A stretch of DNA of 64,000 bases from Alistipes ihumii AP11 (GTDB taxonomy: Bacteria > Bacteroidota > Bacteroidia > Bacteroidales > Rikenellaceae). Of the stretch, positions 38,703 through 46,730 are shown piece after piece (position 1 is the first letter of the stretch; every line of letters starts with the position of its first letter). A program made the translations under genes and the position numbers. The notes beneath the pieces were generated by a model. The model was given only the letters and a program-made list of their open reading frames with translations, had not been told where the DNA came from and searched no databases. The DNA is taken from contig NZ_CP102294.1 of NCBI RefSeq assembly GCF_025144665.1, positions 1,364,001 to 1,428,000 on the forward strand. The letters run 5' to 3'.

Positions 38703-39479
38703 CTACTGCTCAGCGGCTTCTTCGTCCAGCTGGTCCGACACCAAAATGCGGCCGCAATATTCGCAGACGATGATTTTCTTGCTCATCCGGATGTCGAGCT
38801 GCCTCTGGGGAGGAATGCGGTTGTAGCATCCTCCGCAGGCGTCGCGCTTGACCGTCACGACGGCCAGCCCGTTGCGGACATTCCCTCGTATTCTCTTATA
38901 AGCCGCCAAAAGCCGGGCGTCGATCTTCGCCTCGGCCGCATTCGACTGCTCCGTCAGGCTTTCCATCTCCTTGGCCGTCTCCTGATCGATTCCCTCGAGC
39001 TCCTGCTTTTTGGCAGCCAGATCGATCTTGCGGTCGGCAACGACGGCCTGAGCATCCTCGATCATTTTCTTCTTGATCTTGATATCGGCGGCGTATTCCT
39101 TGATTTTCTTCTCGCACAGTTCGATCTCGAGTTTCTGATACTCGATTTCTTTCGACAACGAGTCGAACTCGCGGTTGTTTCGGACGTTATCCTGCTGCTG
39201 TTCGTATTTGGCTATCAGAACCTTGGCTTGCTCGATCTCCTCCTTGCGCTGCTTGGTCGAGGCAGTCAGCCCCTCCACTTCGGAAGTGATATTGGCCATG
39301 CGGGTCTCCAGACCGGCGATCTCGTCCTCGAGGTCCTGAACCTCCAGCGGAAGCTCTCCCTTGATCTTGTTGATCTCGTCGATCTTCGAATCGATTTTCT
39401 GTAATTCGTACAGCGCAACGATCTTTTCCTCGACGGAAAAGTCGTTCGACTCGCCGCTCTTTTTGCTCGATGTCGCCAT
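38703..39479 (-). CDS. zinc-ribbon coiled-coil protein (DUF164-like)
   Basis: A 258-residue protein with a long coiled coil (about 35-190) and a C-terminal zinc ribbon with Cys pairs CGGC and CEYC. This layout matches the DUF164/CT398 family, conserved but of unclear function. It is often next to Nif3-family genes, as here, with 15 bp between them. It is cytoplasmic, with no signal or membrane segment. Confidence 0.85.
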   Translation of the reverse strand: MATSSKKSGESNDFSVEEKIVALYELQKIDSKIDEINKIKGELPLEVQDLEDEIAGLETRMANITSEVEGLTASTKQRKEEIEQAKVLIAKYEQQQDNVRNNREFDSLSKEIEYQKLEIELCEKKIKEYAADIKIKKKMIEDAQAVVADRKIDLAAKKQELEGIDQETAKEMESLTEQSNAAEAKIDARLLAAYKRIRGNVRNGLAVVTVKRDACGGCYNRIPPQRQLDIRMSKKIIVCEYCGRILVSDQLDEEAAEQ

Positions 39480-39494
39480 ATTCGTGTGTGTTTC

Positions 39495-40280
39495 TTAAAC
39501 CAAGTAATTGATCGGGTTAACGGAACGTTCGCTCTTGCGAACTGCAAAATTAGCGATTTTTTTCGTAATTATATCATACAAAAGGTCGATTGCGCAATAT
39601 TCGCTCTCGAAATGCCCCACGTCGGCCACTACCAAACGCCCGTCGGGCCCGAAAAAATCGTTGTATTTGAAGTCGGCCGACAGATAGACGTCGGCTTTCG
39701 CTCCGGCCGCGGCCTCGATCAGCGAGGCCCCCGCCCCGGTCGACAGAGCGACTCGGGAAACCGTATTGCGGCAAAGCGGACTGTAACGTATCGCGCCGCA
39801 ACGAAGCGAACGCTTGACCTCGCTCAGGAAGCGAAGGATCGGCACGGCCTCGGCCAGTTCGCCGACCACTCCGTAGCCGGTATGCCCGCCGGGCGCATGC
39901 GGACAGAGCAGCCGCATGTCGCGAAGTCCCAGCCGGCGCCCGAGCGCATGGCTCATCCCGCCGTCGGCGCTGTCCAAGTTGGTATGGGCGGCATAGAGAC
40001 TGATGCCGGCGATCATGCACCGGGCGGCGATGCGCTGCGCCGGATCGCCGCCCACCAGCCGGCGCAGCGGGTGAAACAGCAACGGATGATGCGACACGAC
40101 GAGATTCGCTCCGACGGCCAGCGCCTCGTCCACGACTTCGTCGGTCACGTCGACGCATATCAGCACGCCGCTCACCTCCGCATCGGGCGAACCGACATTC
40201 AGGCCGCTGTTGTCGTAGCTTTCCTGCAAACCGAGCGGAGCGAACTCCTCGATCGCTCCGGCCACTTCTCTCACTTTCAT
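39495..40280 (-). CDS. Nif3-like dinuclear metal-centre protein
   Basis: A 261-residue Nif3/YqfO-family protein, called GTP cyclohydrolase 1 type 2 in annotation, but biochemical role uncertain. The metal-binding motifs VVSHHPLLFHPL (His-His), AAHTNLDSADGGMSHALG (His-Asp) and VGHFESE (His-Glu) are all seen. I chose 40280 (MKVREVAGAI) over the long upstream frame. It is likely co-transcribed with the zinc-ribbon gene. Confidence 0.9.
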   Translation of the reverse strand: MKVREVAGAIEEFAPLGLQESYDNSGLNVGSPDAEVSGVLICVDVTDEVVDEALAVGANLVVSHHPLLFHPLRRLVGGDPAQRIAARCMIAGISLYAAHTNLDSADGGMSHALGRRLGLRDMRLLCPHAPGGHTGYGVVGELAEAVPILRFLSEVKRSLRCGAIRYSPLCRNTVSRVALSTGAGASLIEAAAGAKADVYLSADFKYNDFFGPDGRLVVADVGHFESEYCAIDLLYDIITKKIANFAVRKSERSVNPINYLV

Positions 40281-40347
40281 TTTCCGTATAAGATTATGAC
40301 ACCGTGCGCCTGTCGCGCCGCCGAATCCGGCGGAACAGAACGGACGG

Positions 40348-41169
40348 CTAAAACAACGTCTGCTCGACGACCGAGCACGCAGCCGCCTTGGGTGGCTCCG
40401 GCTTCGGCTCTTCGGCATCCTCACCGGGTCCTTCCGTATGCGAGAGCCGCTCCGGGAAAGGCTGAGGCGGTACGGGAATCTCGCGCTGGATAAAATACGG
40501 CGCTGCCGGCCCGGCTTCGCATCCGTTGTCGGTCGCCACGGCGACCAGTTCCGCCAATCCTTCCGGCACTTCCGCGCAACGCGGCTCACGCATCAGGACG
40601 GTCCCCTGCCCTTCGCCGGAACCGGATGTCGGATCATCGGCCTCGTGCCGAAAGGCCGTATCCGTAACGGACCGAGCCCTGTCGCCGATCGTCTCTGCGC
40701 CGGGCGACGATTCTCCCGGCAACCGGCTGCCGGCCGGTTCCCCGTCGCTTCCCGCCCCGTATTCCAAGACCGGGGTATCGTCCCAGTCGGCCGGGGCCGG
40801 ATCGACGAACACTTCGCGTCCGTCATCGTCCGCCTTCAGCACCTCGCGCACGTCCAGCAACAGCGAGCGGACCCGCTGCAGCTTCTCGATGATCTCCAGA
40901 TCGCGGCTGACTCCCTCGCGGTTCTGTCTCAGCCGCTTGGCCGCCCCGGCCAACGTCATGCCGTTTTCTTTGACCAGATGATAGATCAGTTTCAGATTCT
41001 CGACATCCTTCGGCGTGAACAGCCGGTTCCCCTTCTTGTTCTTGTCGGGCTTCAGGATATCGAACTTTTGCTCCCAGAAGCGGATCAGCGAAGGATTGAC
41101 GTCGAACATCTCCGACACCTCGCCCATCGTATAATATATCTTGCGACTTTTACGCTCGCTCGTCGTCAT
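40348..41169 (-). CDS. MerR-family regulator with long C-terminal tail
   Basis: A 273-residue MerR-type regulator. The N-terminal HTH (about 10-80, YTMGEVSEMFDVNPSLIRFW) is followed by a short dimerisation helix and a long, Pro/Glu/Ala/Gly-rich tail of roughly 160 residues that looks disordered. I start at 41169 (MTTSERKSRK) because the first 47 residues of the longer frame lack similarity. Targets are unknown. It may regulate the divergent riboflavin kinase gene. Confidence 0.85.
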   Translation of the reverse strand: MTTSERKSRKIYYTMGEVSEMFDVNPSLIRFWEQKFDILKPDKNKKGNRLFTPKDVENLKLIYHLVKENGMTLAGAAKRLRQNREGVSRDLEIIEKLQRVRSLLLDVREVLKADDDGREVFVDPAPADWDDTPVLEYGAGSDGEPAGSRLPGESSPGAETIGDRARSVTDTAFRHEADDPTSGSGEGQGTVLMREPRCAEVPEGLAELVAVATDNGCEAGPAAPYFIQREIPVPPQPFPERLSHTEGPGEDAEEPKPEPPKAAACSVVEQTLF

Positions 41170-41294
41170 TCGGAATAGATAGCTTTCAGCGGCAAGGTAC
41201 AAAAAACAAACCGGAATCCCAACCTTCGCGCAGTCTCGGCCCCCTGCACCGGAGATGATGCGGGCGGAATATTCGGAATCCGGATTATTCTTCC

Positions 41295-41315
41295 TACCTT
41301 TGGGCTGCAAAAATA
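41295..41315. promoter_or_regulatory. divergent -7 boxes, MerR gene and riboflavin kinase gene
   Basis: TACCTTTG (41295-41302) faces right and TATTTTTG (41308-41315, read leftward) faces left, five bases apart, so the polymerase footprints overlap. The -33 elements are poor. Confidence 0.4.
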
Positions 41316-41421
41316 GAAAATATTACCAAGCAAAAACGCGCAAGCGCCGCCGCTCGCCCCGGGACGGTCCAGAACCCGGCCCGGACGGCAGCCCGAGCGC
41401 GCGACACGAATCCGAAAAACG

Positions 41422-41805
41422 ATGAATCCGCTCGTCAAAGGCAAAGTCGCGGGAGGCAACAGGCTCGGACGGACGCTCGGCTTCCCGACGGCCAACATTC
41501 CGCTGAAAGAGGACGATCCGGTACGCAACGGAGTCTATGCCGCCCGGGTCCGGATCGACGGCACGGAGCACGAAGCGGTCGTCAACGTCGGACACAGGCC
41601 GACCGTCGGCAACGGACCGGACCGCGTGCTCGAGGCTCACTTGCTCGATTTCGAGGGCGACCTGTACGGACAAACGATCGAAGTCGAGCTATTGGAGTTT
41701 CTGCGCGAGGAACAACGCTTCGGATCGACCGAAGAGCTGTCCCGCCAGATCGAAGCCGACAAGAAGCGGGCGCGCGAACGCCTCCGCCGGGACTCGGACC
41801 TCTGA
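41422..41805 (+). CDS. stand-alone riboflavin kinase domain
   Basis: A 127-residue protein that corresponds to the C-terminal flavokinase half of bifunctional RibF. It has the ATP/Mg motif GFPTANIPL (19-27), NGVYAARV and the VLEAHLLDF beta motif. The FAD synthetase half is absent and the DNA upstream has none. It should convert riboflavin to FMN. FAD would need a separate enzyme elsewhere. It lies 39 bp ahead of ahcY. Confidence 0.85.
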   Translation: MNPLVKGKVAGGNRLGRTLGFPTANIPLKEDDPVRNGVYAARVRIDGTEHEAVVNVGHRPTVGNGPDRVLEAHLLDFEGDLYGQTIEVELLEFLREEQRFGSTEELSRQIEADKKRARERLRRDSDL

Positions 41806-41844
41806 GGGAGGCCGTGCAACGAAACACTCTTTAAATTTTCGAAT

Positions 41845-43257
41845 ATGTTCATCAACCAAGACTTGCCCTACAAGGTAGCCGACATCTCGCTGTCGGACTG
41901 GGGCCGCAAGGAAATCGAGATCGCCGAGAAGGAGATGCCGGGCCTGATGGCCGTGCGCAGAAAATACAGCGCCGAAAAACCGCTTCGGGGGGCCCGGATC
42001 ATGGGCTCGCTGCACATGACGATCCAAACCGCCGTGCTGATCGAGACGCTCGTCGAGCTGGGCGCCGAGGTTCGCTGGTGCAGCTGCAACATCTTCTCGA
42101 CGCAGGACCACGCGGCCGCCGCGATCGCCAAGGCCGGCGTGCCCGTTTTCGCATGGAAGGGCGAGACGCTCGAGGACTACTGGTGGTGCACGGCTATGGC
42201 GCTGAGCTTCCCCGGCGGCAAGGGCCCGAACCTGATCGTCGACGACGGGGGCGACGCGACGCTGCTCGTACACAAGGGATATGCGGCCGAAAACGATGCC
42301 CGGTCGATCGAGCACGAACCGGCAAGCCACGAGGAAGCCGTCATCCTGAACACGATCCGCGAGCTGCTGTCGGAGGACCCCGGCAAATGGCACCGCACGG
42401 TGACCGAACTGCGCGGCGTGTCGGAGGAGACCACGACGGGCGTTCACCGGCTCTACCAGATGCAAGCGCGGGGCGAGCTGCTGTTCCCGGCCATCAATGT
42501 GAACGACTCGGTGACCAAAAGCAAGTTCGACAACCTGTACGGTTGCCGCGAGTCGCTGGCCGACGGCATCAAGCGCGCGACGGACGTGATGATCGCCGGC
42601 AAGGTCGTGGTCGTCTGCGGCTACGGCGACGTGGGCAAGGGCTGCGCGCGGAGCATGCGCTCGTACGGCGCCCGCGTGATCGTCACCGAGATCGACCCGA
42701 TCTGCGCGTTGCAGGCCGCCATGGAGGGATTCGAGGTCAAGACGGTCGAGGACGCGCTCGACGAAGGCAACATCTACGTCACGACGACCGGCAACTGCGA
42801 CATCATCCGCATCGATCACATGGAGCGGATGCGCGATCAGGCGATCGTCTGCAATATCGGCCACTTCGACAACGAGATTCAGATGGCCGAACTGGAAATC
42901 TACCCCGGCATCGTCCGGACCGAAATCAAGCCGCAGGTCGACAAGTACACGTTCCCCGACGGCCACTCGATTTTCATTTTGGCCGAGGGCCGTCTGGTAA
43001 ACCTGGGTTGCGCGACGGGACACCCGTCGTTCGTGATGAGCAACTCGTTCACGAACCAGACCCTCGCTCAGATCGAACTGTGGACCCGGAAGATGGACGT
43101 CGACGTCTACCGGCTGCCGAAGCATCTAGACGAGGAGGTCGCCCGGCTTCACCTGGACAATCTGGGCGTCCGACTGACGAAGCTGACCCCCAAGCAGGCC
43201 GACTACATCGGCGTCCCGGTCGAAGGTCCTTACAAGGCCGATTTCTACCGGTACTGA
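41845..43257 (+). CDS. ahcY: adenosylhomocysteinase
   Basis: A 470-residue S-adenosylhomocysteine hydrolase. It splits SAH to adenosine and homocysteine with bound NAD. The motifs [34 protein letters not shown], and the Rossmann [13 protein letters not shown] are present, and the C-terminal KADFYRY matches the family end. It may be co-transcribed with the riboflavin kinase gene. No SAH riboswitch-like structure lies in the 39-bp gap. Confidence 0.97.
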   Translation: MFINQDLPYKVADISLSDWGRKEIEIAEKEMPGLMAVRRKYSAEKPLRGARIMGSLHMTIQTAVLIETLVELGAEVRWCSCNIFSTQDHAAAAIAKAGVPVFAWKGETLEDYWWCTAMALSFPGGKGPNLIVDDGGDATLLVHKGYAAENDARSIEHEPASHEEAVILNTIRELLSEDPGKWHRTVTELRGVSEETTTGVHRLYQMQARGELLFPAINVNDSVTKSKFDNLYGCRESLADGIKRATDVMIAGKVVVVCGYGDVGKGCARSMRSYGARVIVTEIDPICALQAAMEGFEVKTVEDALDEGNIYVTTTGNCDIIRIDHMERMRDQAIVCNIGHFDNEIQMAELEIYPGIVRTEIKPQVDKYTFPDGHSIFILAEGRLVNLGCATGHPSFVMSNSFTNQTLAQIELWTRKMDVDVYRLPKHLDEEVARLHLDNLGVRLTKLTPKQADYIGVPVEGPYKADFYRY

Positions 43258-43310
43258 GCCACGGTCCGTCCCGCGCTCCGACCGGAGAAGGAGGAGCCGC
43301 TGCCGTACGA

Positions 43311-43351
43311 AAAGCCTCGCCGGGATCGAACGATGATCCCGGCGAGGCTTT
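43311..43351 (+). terminator. terminator of ahcY
   Basis: A 17-bp perfect stem (43311-43327/43335-43351) with loop GAACGAT. It ends with a short T run. Confidence 0.85.
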
Positions 43352-43699
43352 ACTTATCGGACACGAAGGCTTCGTCTGCCCCGCTCCAGAGAGCCGTCCC
43401 CCCACTCCGTCCCGGCCGAACGCCGTCCGGCACAGGAATGCCGCCGCCTGACCGATCCTCGCCGACCGGGAATCGCCAAAGACGCACGCACAGCTCCGCG
43501 ATACGCGCGTACAGCCGACAAGCAGCGCCCCCTTCCACTGCGCCTTCGCCGTCAGTGCAGAGAACCGCCCGCGCAAGAAAAGATCGGGAATCCGGAGAAA
43601 CGAAAGAATCCTCCGCCCCGAGCCGAAGTCACCGCCGAGCGACCCGGGCCCCGGCAAAATGCGCCCGGCACACGCAGAGTTTCTCCCCGCCCCGTATTC
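43352..43699. other. gene-free stretch between ahcY and ung
   Basis: I see no gene, RNA or clear structure in this region; open frames here are shadows of GC-rich DNA. Confidence 0.5.
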
Positions 43700-44362
43700 T
43701 TACCATCGGATCGGCTCCCGGCCGATGCTTTGCAGATACTCGTTCGCGCGGCTGAAATGGCGGCAGCCGAAAAATCCCCGATAGGCCGACAGGGGCGACG
43801 GGTGGACCGCCTTGAGAATGCAGTTGCGCTGCGGATCGACAACCGAAGCCTTGCGCTGCGCATACGAGCCCCATAGCATGTAAACGACCCCCTGCTTGCG
43901 AAGAGCGATAGCCTTCACGACCTCGTCGGTGAACCGTTCCCATCCGTGCCCGGCATGCGACGCCGCCTCGTGCGCGCGCACGGTCAGTACGGCGTTGAGC
44001 AGCAGCACGCCCTGTTCGGCCCAGCGGTCGAGATTGCCCGAAGCGGGAACGGGCGCGCCCGTATCGTCGTGCACCTCCTTGAATATGTTGACCAGCGAGG
44101 GAGGGAAAGGCACGCCGTCGCCGACCGAAAAGCACAGTCCGTTGGCCTGCCCCGGCCCGTGATACGGGTCCTGTCCGATGATGACCACTTTCAGATTATC
44201 GGGATCGCACATATCGAAAGCCCGGAAAATATTGCGTCCGGGCGGGAAAACCCGCCTCTGGGCGTATTCCTGCTTGACGAAATCGACCAGTTGCCCGAAA
44301 TAGGGCTTGTCGAACTCCCGGCCTATCCACTCTTTCCATTTGGGAGAAATCTTGACATCCAT
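43700..44362 (-). CDS. ung: uracil-DNA glycosylase
   Basis: A 220-residue family 1 Ung. Catalytic Asp65 lies in VIIGQDPYHGPGQANGLCFS, and the HPSPLSAYRGFFGC substrate-binding loop is near the C-terminus. It removes uracil from DNA. It lies 23 bp downstream of the S24 repressor gene on the same strand, so both may share the repressor's promoter; ung under control of a damage-responsive promoter is plausible. Confidence 0.97.
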   Translation of the reverse strand: MDVKISPKWKEWIGREFDKPYFGQLVDFVKQEYAQRRVFPPGRNIFRAFDMCDPDNLKVVIIGQDPYHGPGQANGLCFSVGDGVPFPPSLVNIFKEVHDDTGAPVPASGNLDRWAEQGVLLLNAVLTVRAHEAASHAGHGWERFTDEVVKAIALRKQGVVYMLWGSYAQRKASVVDPQRNCILKAVHPSPLSAYRGFFGCRHFSRANEYLQSIGREPIRW

Positions 44363-44385
44363 ATCGATCGCTTTTTAAGGTACTT

Positions 44386-45060
44386 TCATCGGATGGAATT
44401 CATCCGGATACTGGCTTTGACGAATGCCAGCGCCCGAATTCTTCCGATTTCGATATCCTTATCCGCATGATGGGGATTCTGGCTGACGAGTTTGACGCAG
44501 CCGGGTTTCTCGGATTTTTGGATATATTTGACGGTCACGTACTCCTCGCCGTCGATGTCGATCGACAGCAAATACATGTCGCCCCAGAAAATATCGTTTA
44601 CGTCGCCTATCTGCTTATAAAGTACGATATCGCCGCTCTTGAGCAGCGGGTACATGCTGTCGCCGACCACGTAGATCGCCCCGTCGCAGCGAGGCAGGTT
44701 CGGAATGTGAATGTAGTCCACCGGCGCGAGCGAGCGCTTGTCCAGAAACAGCGGAACCAGCCCTGCCGTACCCTCGATATTGTACAGAGGAACGCTCTGC
44801 GAGGGAAGCGTCCGATCGGAGCGTCCCGCAAAGACGGCCGCAGGCCGGACTTCGAGAAACATCGGCCCCTCGCCGGTCTCGAGCCAGTCCGGATTGACAT
44901 TCAATTCCTGAACCAATATATTCTTATTCCGCTCCGACAAGGAAGCTTTCCCCGTCTCAATCATCGAAAGAGCGCTCTTTCCGATACCCAGCACACGGGC
45001 CAGATTTTCCTGTGTCAACGACAGTTCCTTGCGGATCGAACGTAACCGGCTGTTTATCAT
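44386..45060 (-). CDS. LexA/CI-like repressor with S24 peptidase domain
   Basis: A 224-residue repressor with an N-terminal XRE helix-turn-helix (about 5-60) and an S24 peptidase C-domain. The catalytic Ser135 lies in VGDSMYPLLKSGD and Lys178 in TVKYIQK. An Ala99-Gly100 bond in EGTAGLVPLF is 36 residues before the serine, close to LexA (35) and lambda CI (38) spacing, so RecA-stimulated self-cleavage is likely. It is divergent from the terminase operon and in front of ung. Two inverted repeats in the shared promoter region are candidate operators. Confidence 0.88.
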   Translation of the reverse strand: MINSRLRSIRKELSLTQENLARVLGIGKSALSMIETGKASLSERNKNILVQELNVNPDWLETGEGPMFLEVRPAAVFAGRSDRTLPSQSVPLYNIEGTAGLVPLFLDKRSLAPVDYIHIPNLPRCDGAIYVVGDSMYPLLKSGDIVLYKQIGDVNDIFWGDMYLLSIDIDGEEYVTVKYIQKSEKPGCVKLVSQNPHHADKDIEIGRIRALAFVKASIRMNSIR

Positions 45061-45072
45061 AGATGATGAAAA

Positions 45073-45167
45073 AAGTTTAAAAAAACTTCTATCCGATCGT
45101 TATAATATTCAAAATTTGAACTTATATTTGCGAAACAAAGTTAAACAATTTTACAAGACAATCCAAA
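45073..45167. promoter_or_regulatory. overlapping divergent promoters with operator-like repeats
   Basis: Leftward promoter: TTTG (45164-45167) and TAACTTTG (45136-45143), 20 bp apart, for the repressor gene. Rightward -7 box TATATTTG (45123-45130), for the operon beginning 45267. Inverted repeats AAGTTTaaaaAAACTT (45073-45088) and TTCAAAaTTTGAA (45108-45120) could bind the repressor. Confidence 0.6.
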
Positions 45168-45266
45168 AAAGAAGCTCCGAATCCTTATCGAAAGCCCGAC
45201 CATTCAAAAATTGTATAACCCTTCGAGGCGGCACCCGGCCTACTTTTACACAAAACGAATCGACCC

Positions 45267-45545
45267 ATGATTACTATCAACGACCGAATGTACGAAAAAA
45301 TCGCCGACTTGCTGCTACGGAGAATCGAAGAAACTCACTTTTTCAACGGAACGATCGAATACGATACGGACGAATTCTACTCGTCGCTGGTCTGCACGCT
45401 GATCGTCTGCCGCGACCAGGAAAACGGACGCATTCTGTCGGTCCTGCCCGTATGGTGGGATTTCAGCCTGTTTCAGGCCGAGGGGGAACAGACGACCGAC
45501 TTCAGCTGGAACGAACTGAACCGATTTCTCGAGCGAAAATTCTGA
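45267..45545 (+). CDS. small hypothetical protein of the terminase operon
   Basis: A 92-residue protein of unknown function. It begins MITINDRMYEKIADLLLR and has a strand-rich core with the acidic IEYDTDEFYSS and aromatic WWDFSLFQAE segments. It is the first gene right of the repressor-controlled promoter, 140 bases downstream of the -7 box. Conservation near terminase genes is only my impression. Confidence 0.6.
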   Translation: MITINDRMYEKIADLLLRRIEETHFFNGTIEYDTDEFYSSLVCTLIVCRDQENGRILSVLPVWWDFSLFQAEGEQTTDFSWNELNRFLERKF

Positions 45546-45765
45546 CTTCGCCGTAACCCGACACGGACACAGGCCGCTTGACGCTGCATTCGGGCAAGCC
45601 GGCCGACGCACCGGGACATGCGCGAGCACCGAAACCGAACGACGATGGATCACGACGATTTCCATACGACGGAGCGAATTGCGTCGAGGCGACGCACCGG
45701 GCGGCCGTCACTTCGCGGAAGGACGCTTCCGCCGCCCTCTTATGCGGTTTTTCCGATTTCCCTCG

Positions 45766-45846
45766 CGGAGACGTCCGCCGGAAACCGCGCCGGTTTTCGC
45801 CATCCTGCCGGTTATCATGCAGGTTCGATTCCTGCCGCTCCGACCA
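45766..45846 (+). other. tRNA-like 3' end, possible attachment-site remnant
   Basis: Bases 45819-45846 match the 3' end of a tRNA: T-stem GCAGG/CCTGC, loop TTCGATT, acceptor strand CGCTCCG, discriminator A and CCA. A CGGAG that pairs with five bases of the acceptor lies at 45766-45770, but no good D or anticodon arm fits between. It could be a decayed tRNA gene or a leftover of phage integration. The surrounding 45546-45875 shows no gene. Confidence 0.4.
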
Positions 45847-45875
45847 AAACCCCGAACTCCCCGACACGAACCGCC

Positions 45876-46247
45876 ATGCCCACAGCCTCCGATACGCCCG
45901 CACGGCCGAAACCCGAAACCGCCGTCGGCAAAACACCCGCCGTCCCGATCCGCAGTCTGCACGACAAAGCGCTGAAGAGTCTGGCCCGCCGCATGACCGG
46001 CTATACGCAAAAGGAGATCAAGACGATCTACGAATACGATCCGGACGGAACCCGGCGCATCAAAAGCGAAACGGTCATCCGGAAGCAGGTCGGCCCCGAC
46101 CTGGCGGCCATTACTTTCGCGCTGACCAATCTCGATCCGCAGCATTGGCGGGCCAAGCCGGAAACCGGAGCCGACGCCTCCCCGACCGACTGGAGCGACT
46201 GGAGCGACGAGGCCCTGCGCGAAATCACCGGAACGGGAACTCCTTGA
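45876..46247 (+). CDS. terminase small subunit-like protein
   Basis: A 123-residue protein that I take as the small terminase. It has a helix-turn-helix-like segment (KSLARRMTGYTQKEIKTI) and the C-terminal pattern LTNLDPQHWR, like the small terminases with a short NxxPxxW motif near the end. The position 484 bp before the large subunit fits. The start at 45876 is chosen because the longer frame begins in the tRNA-like region. Confidence 0.6.
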   Translation: MPTASDTPARPKPETAVGKTPAVPIRSLHDKALKSLARRMTGYTQKEIKTIYEYDPDGTRRIKSETVIRKQVGPDLAAITFALTNLDPQHWRAKPETGADASPTDWSDWSDEALREITGTGTP

Positions 46248-46730
46248 TCCCCTGCGTTTTTCGGCTCCGAAACCGACGCCACTGCGCGCAGTCGCACCTC
46301 CGCCCGCAGTCGGCACCGCCCGCCGTGCCAGTCCACCTTGGCCGGCTTCGCAAGACCCGTAGAGAACGCTCGCCGACCCGCAGTCAGATTATGCCCCGGC
46401 AGAAAACCTTCGCTGAAAATCCGGTCCGATGCCCGTCGGCCGGGAAGCCCGAAACCGGGCCAACCGCCGAACGCCCATGTAACGAGCATCTCCACACGAA
46501 ATACCGGACCGATACGACCCGAATCCGAAAATATTCCGCGAACCGATACGACGCCCGGCCTCCCCCTGCACATTCCATACGAACGATCAGCCCGTCTATC
46601 CGGCAGGTACTGCCATAGCTCGCTACCATACGCCGTCTTCAAAAGCCGGCACATATCGGAACGAAGAAGCGGCAGCGCCAACTTTTTCGGACCGCAAGCT
46701 CCGCAACCCCGTCAACGACCCGCTTTGCCC
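46248..46730 (+). other. gene-free gap between terminase genes
   Basis: Nothing supportable is seen in 483 bases between small and large terminase genes. In intact phages the two normally adjoin, so something may have been lost or inserted here. Confidence 0.4.

Noticed and set aside
41806-41844. SAH riboswitch upstream of ahcY
   Set aside because: Only 39 bases separate the genes and no pseudoknot-like structure fits.
45766-45846. intact tRNA gene in the terminase locus
   Set aside because: Only the T-arm and acceptor end fit; the D and anticodon arms do not pair in any register tried.
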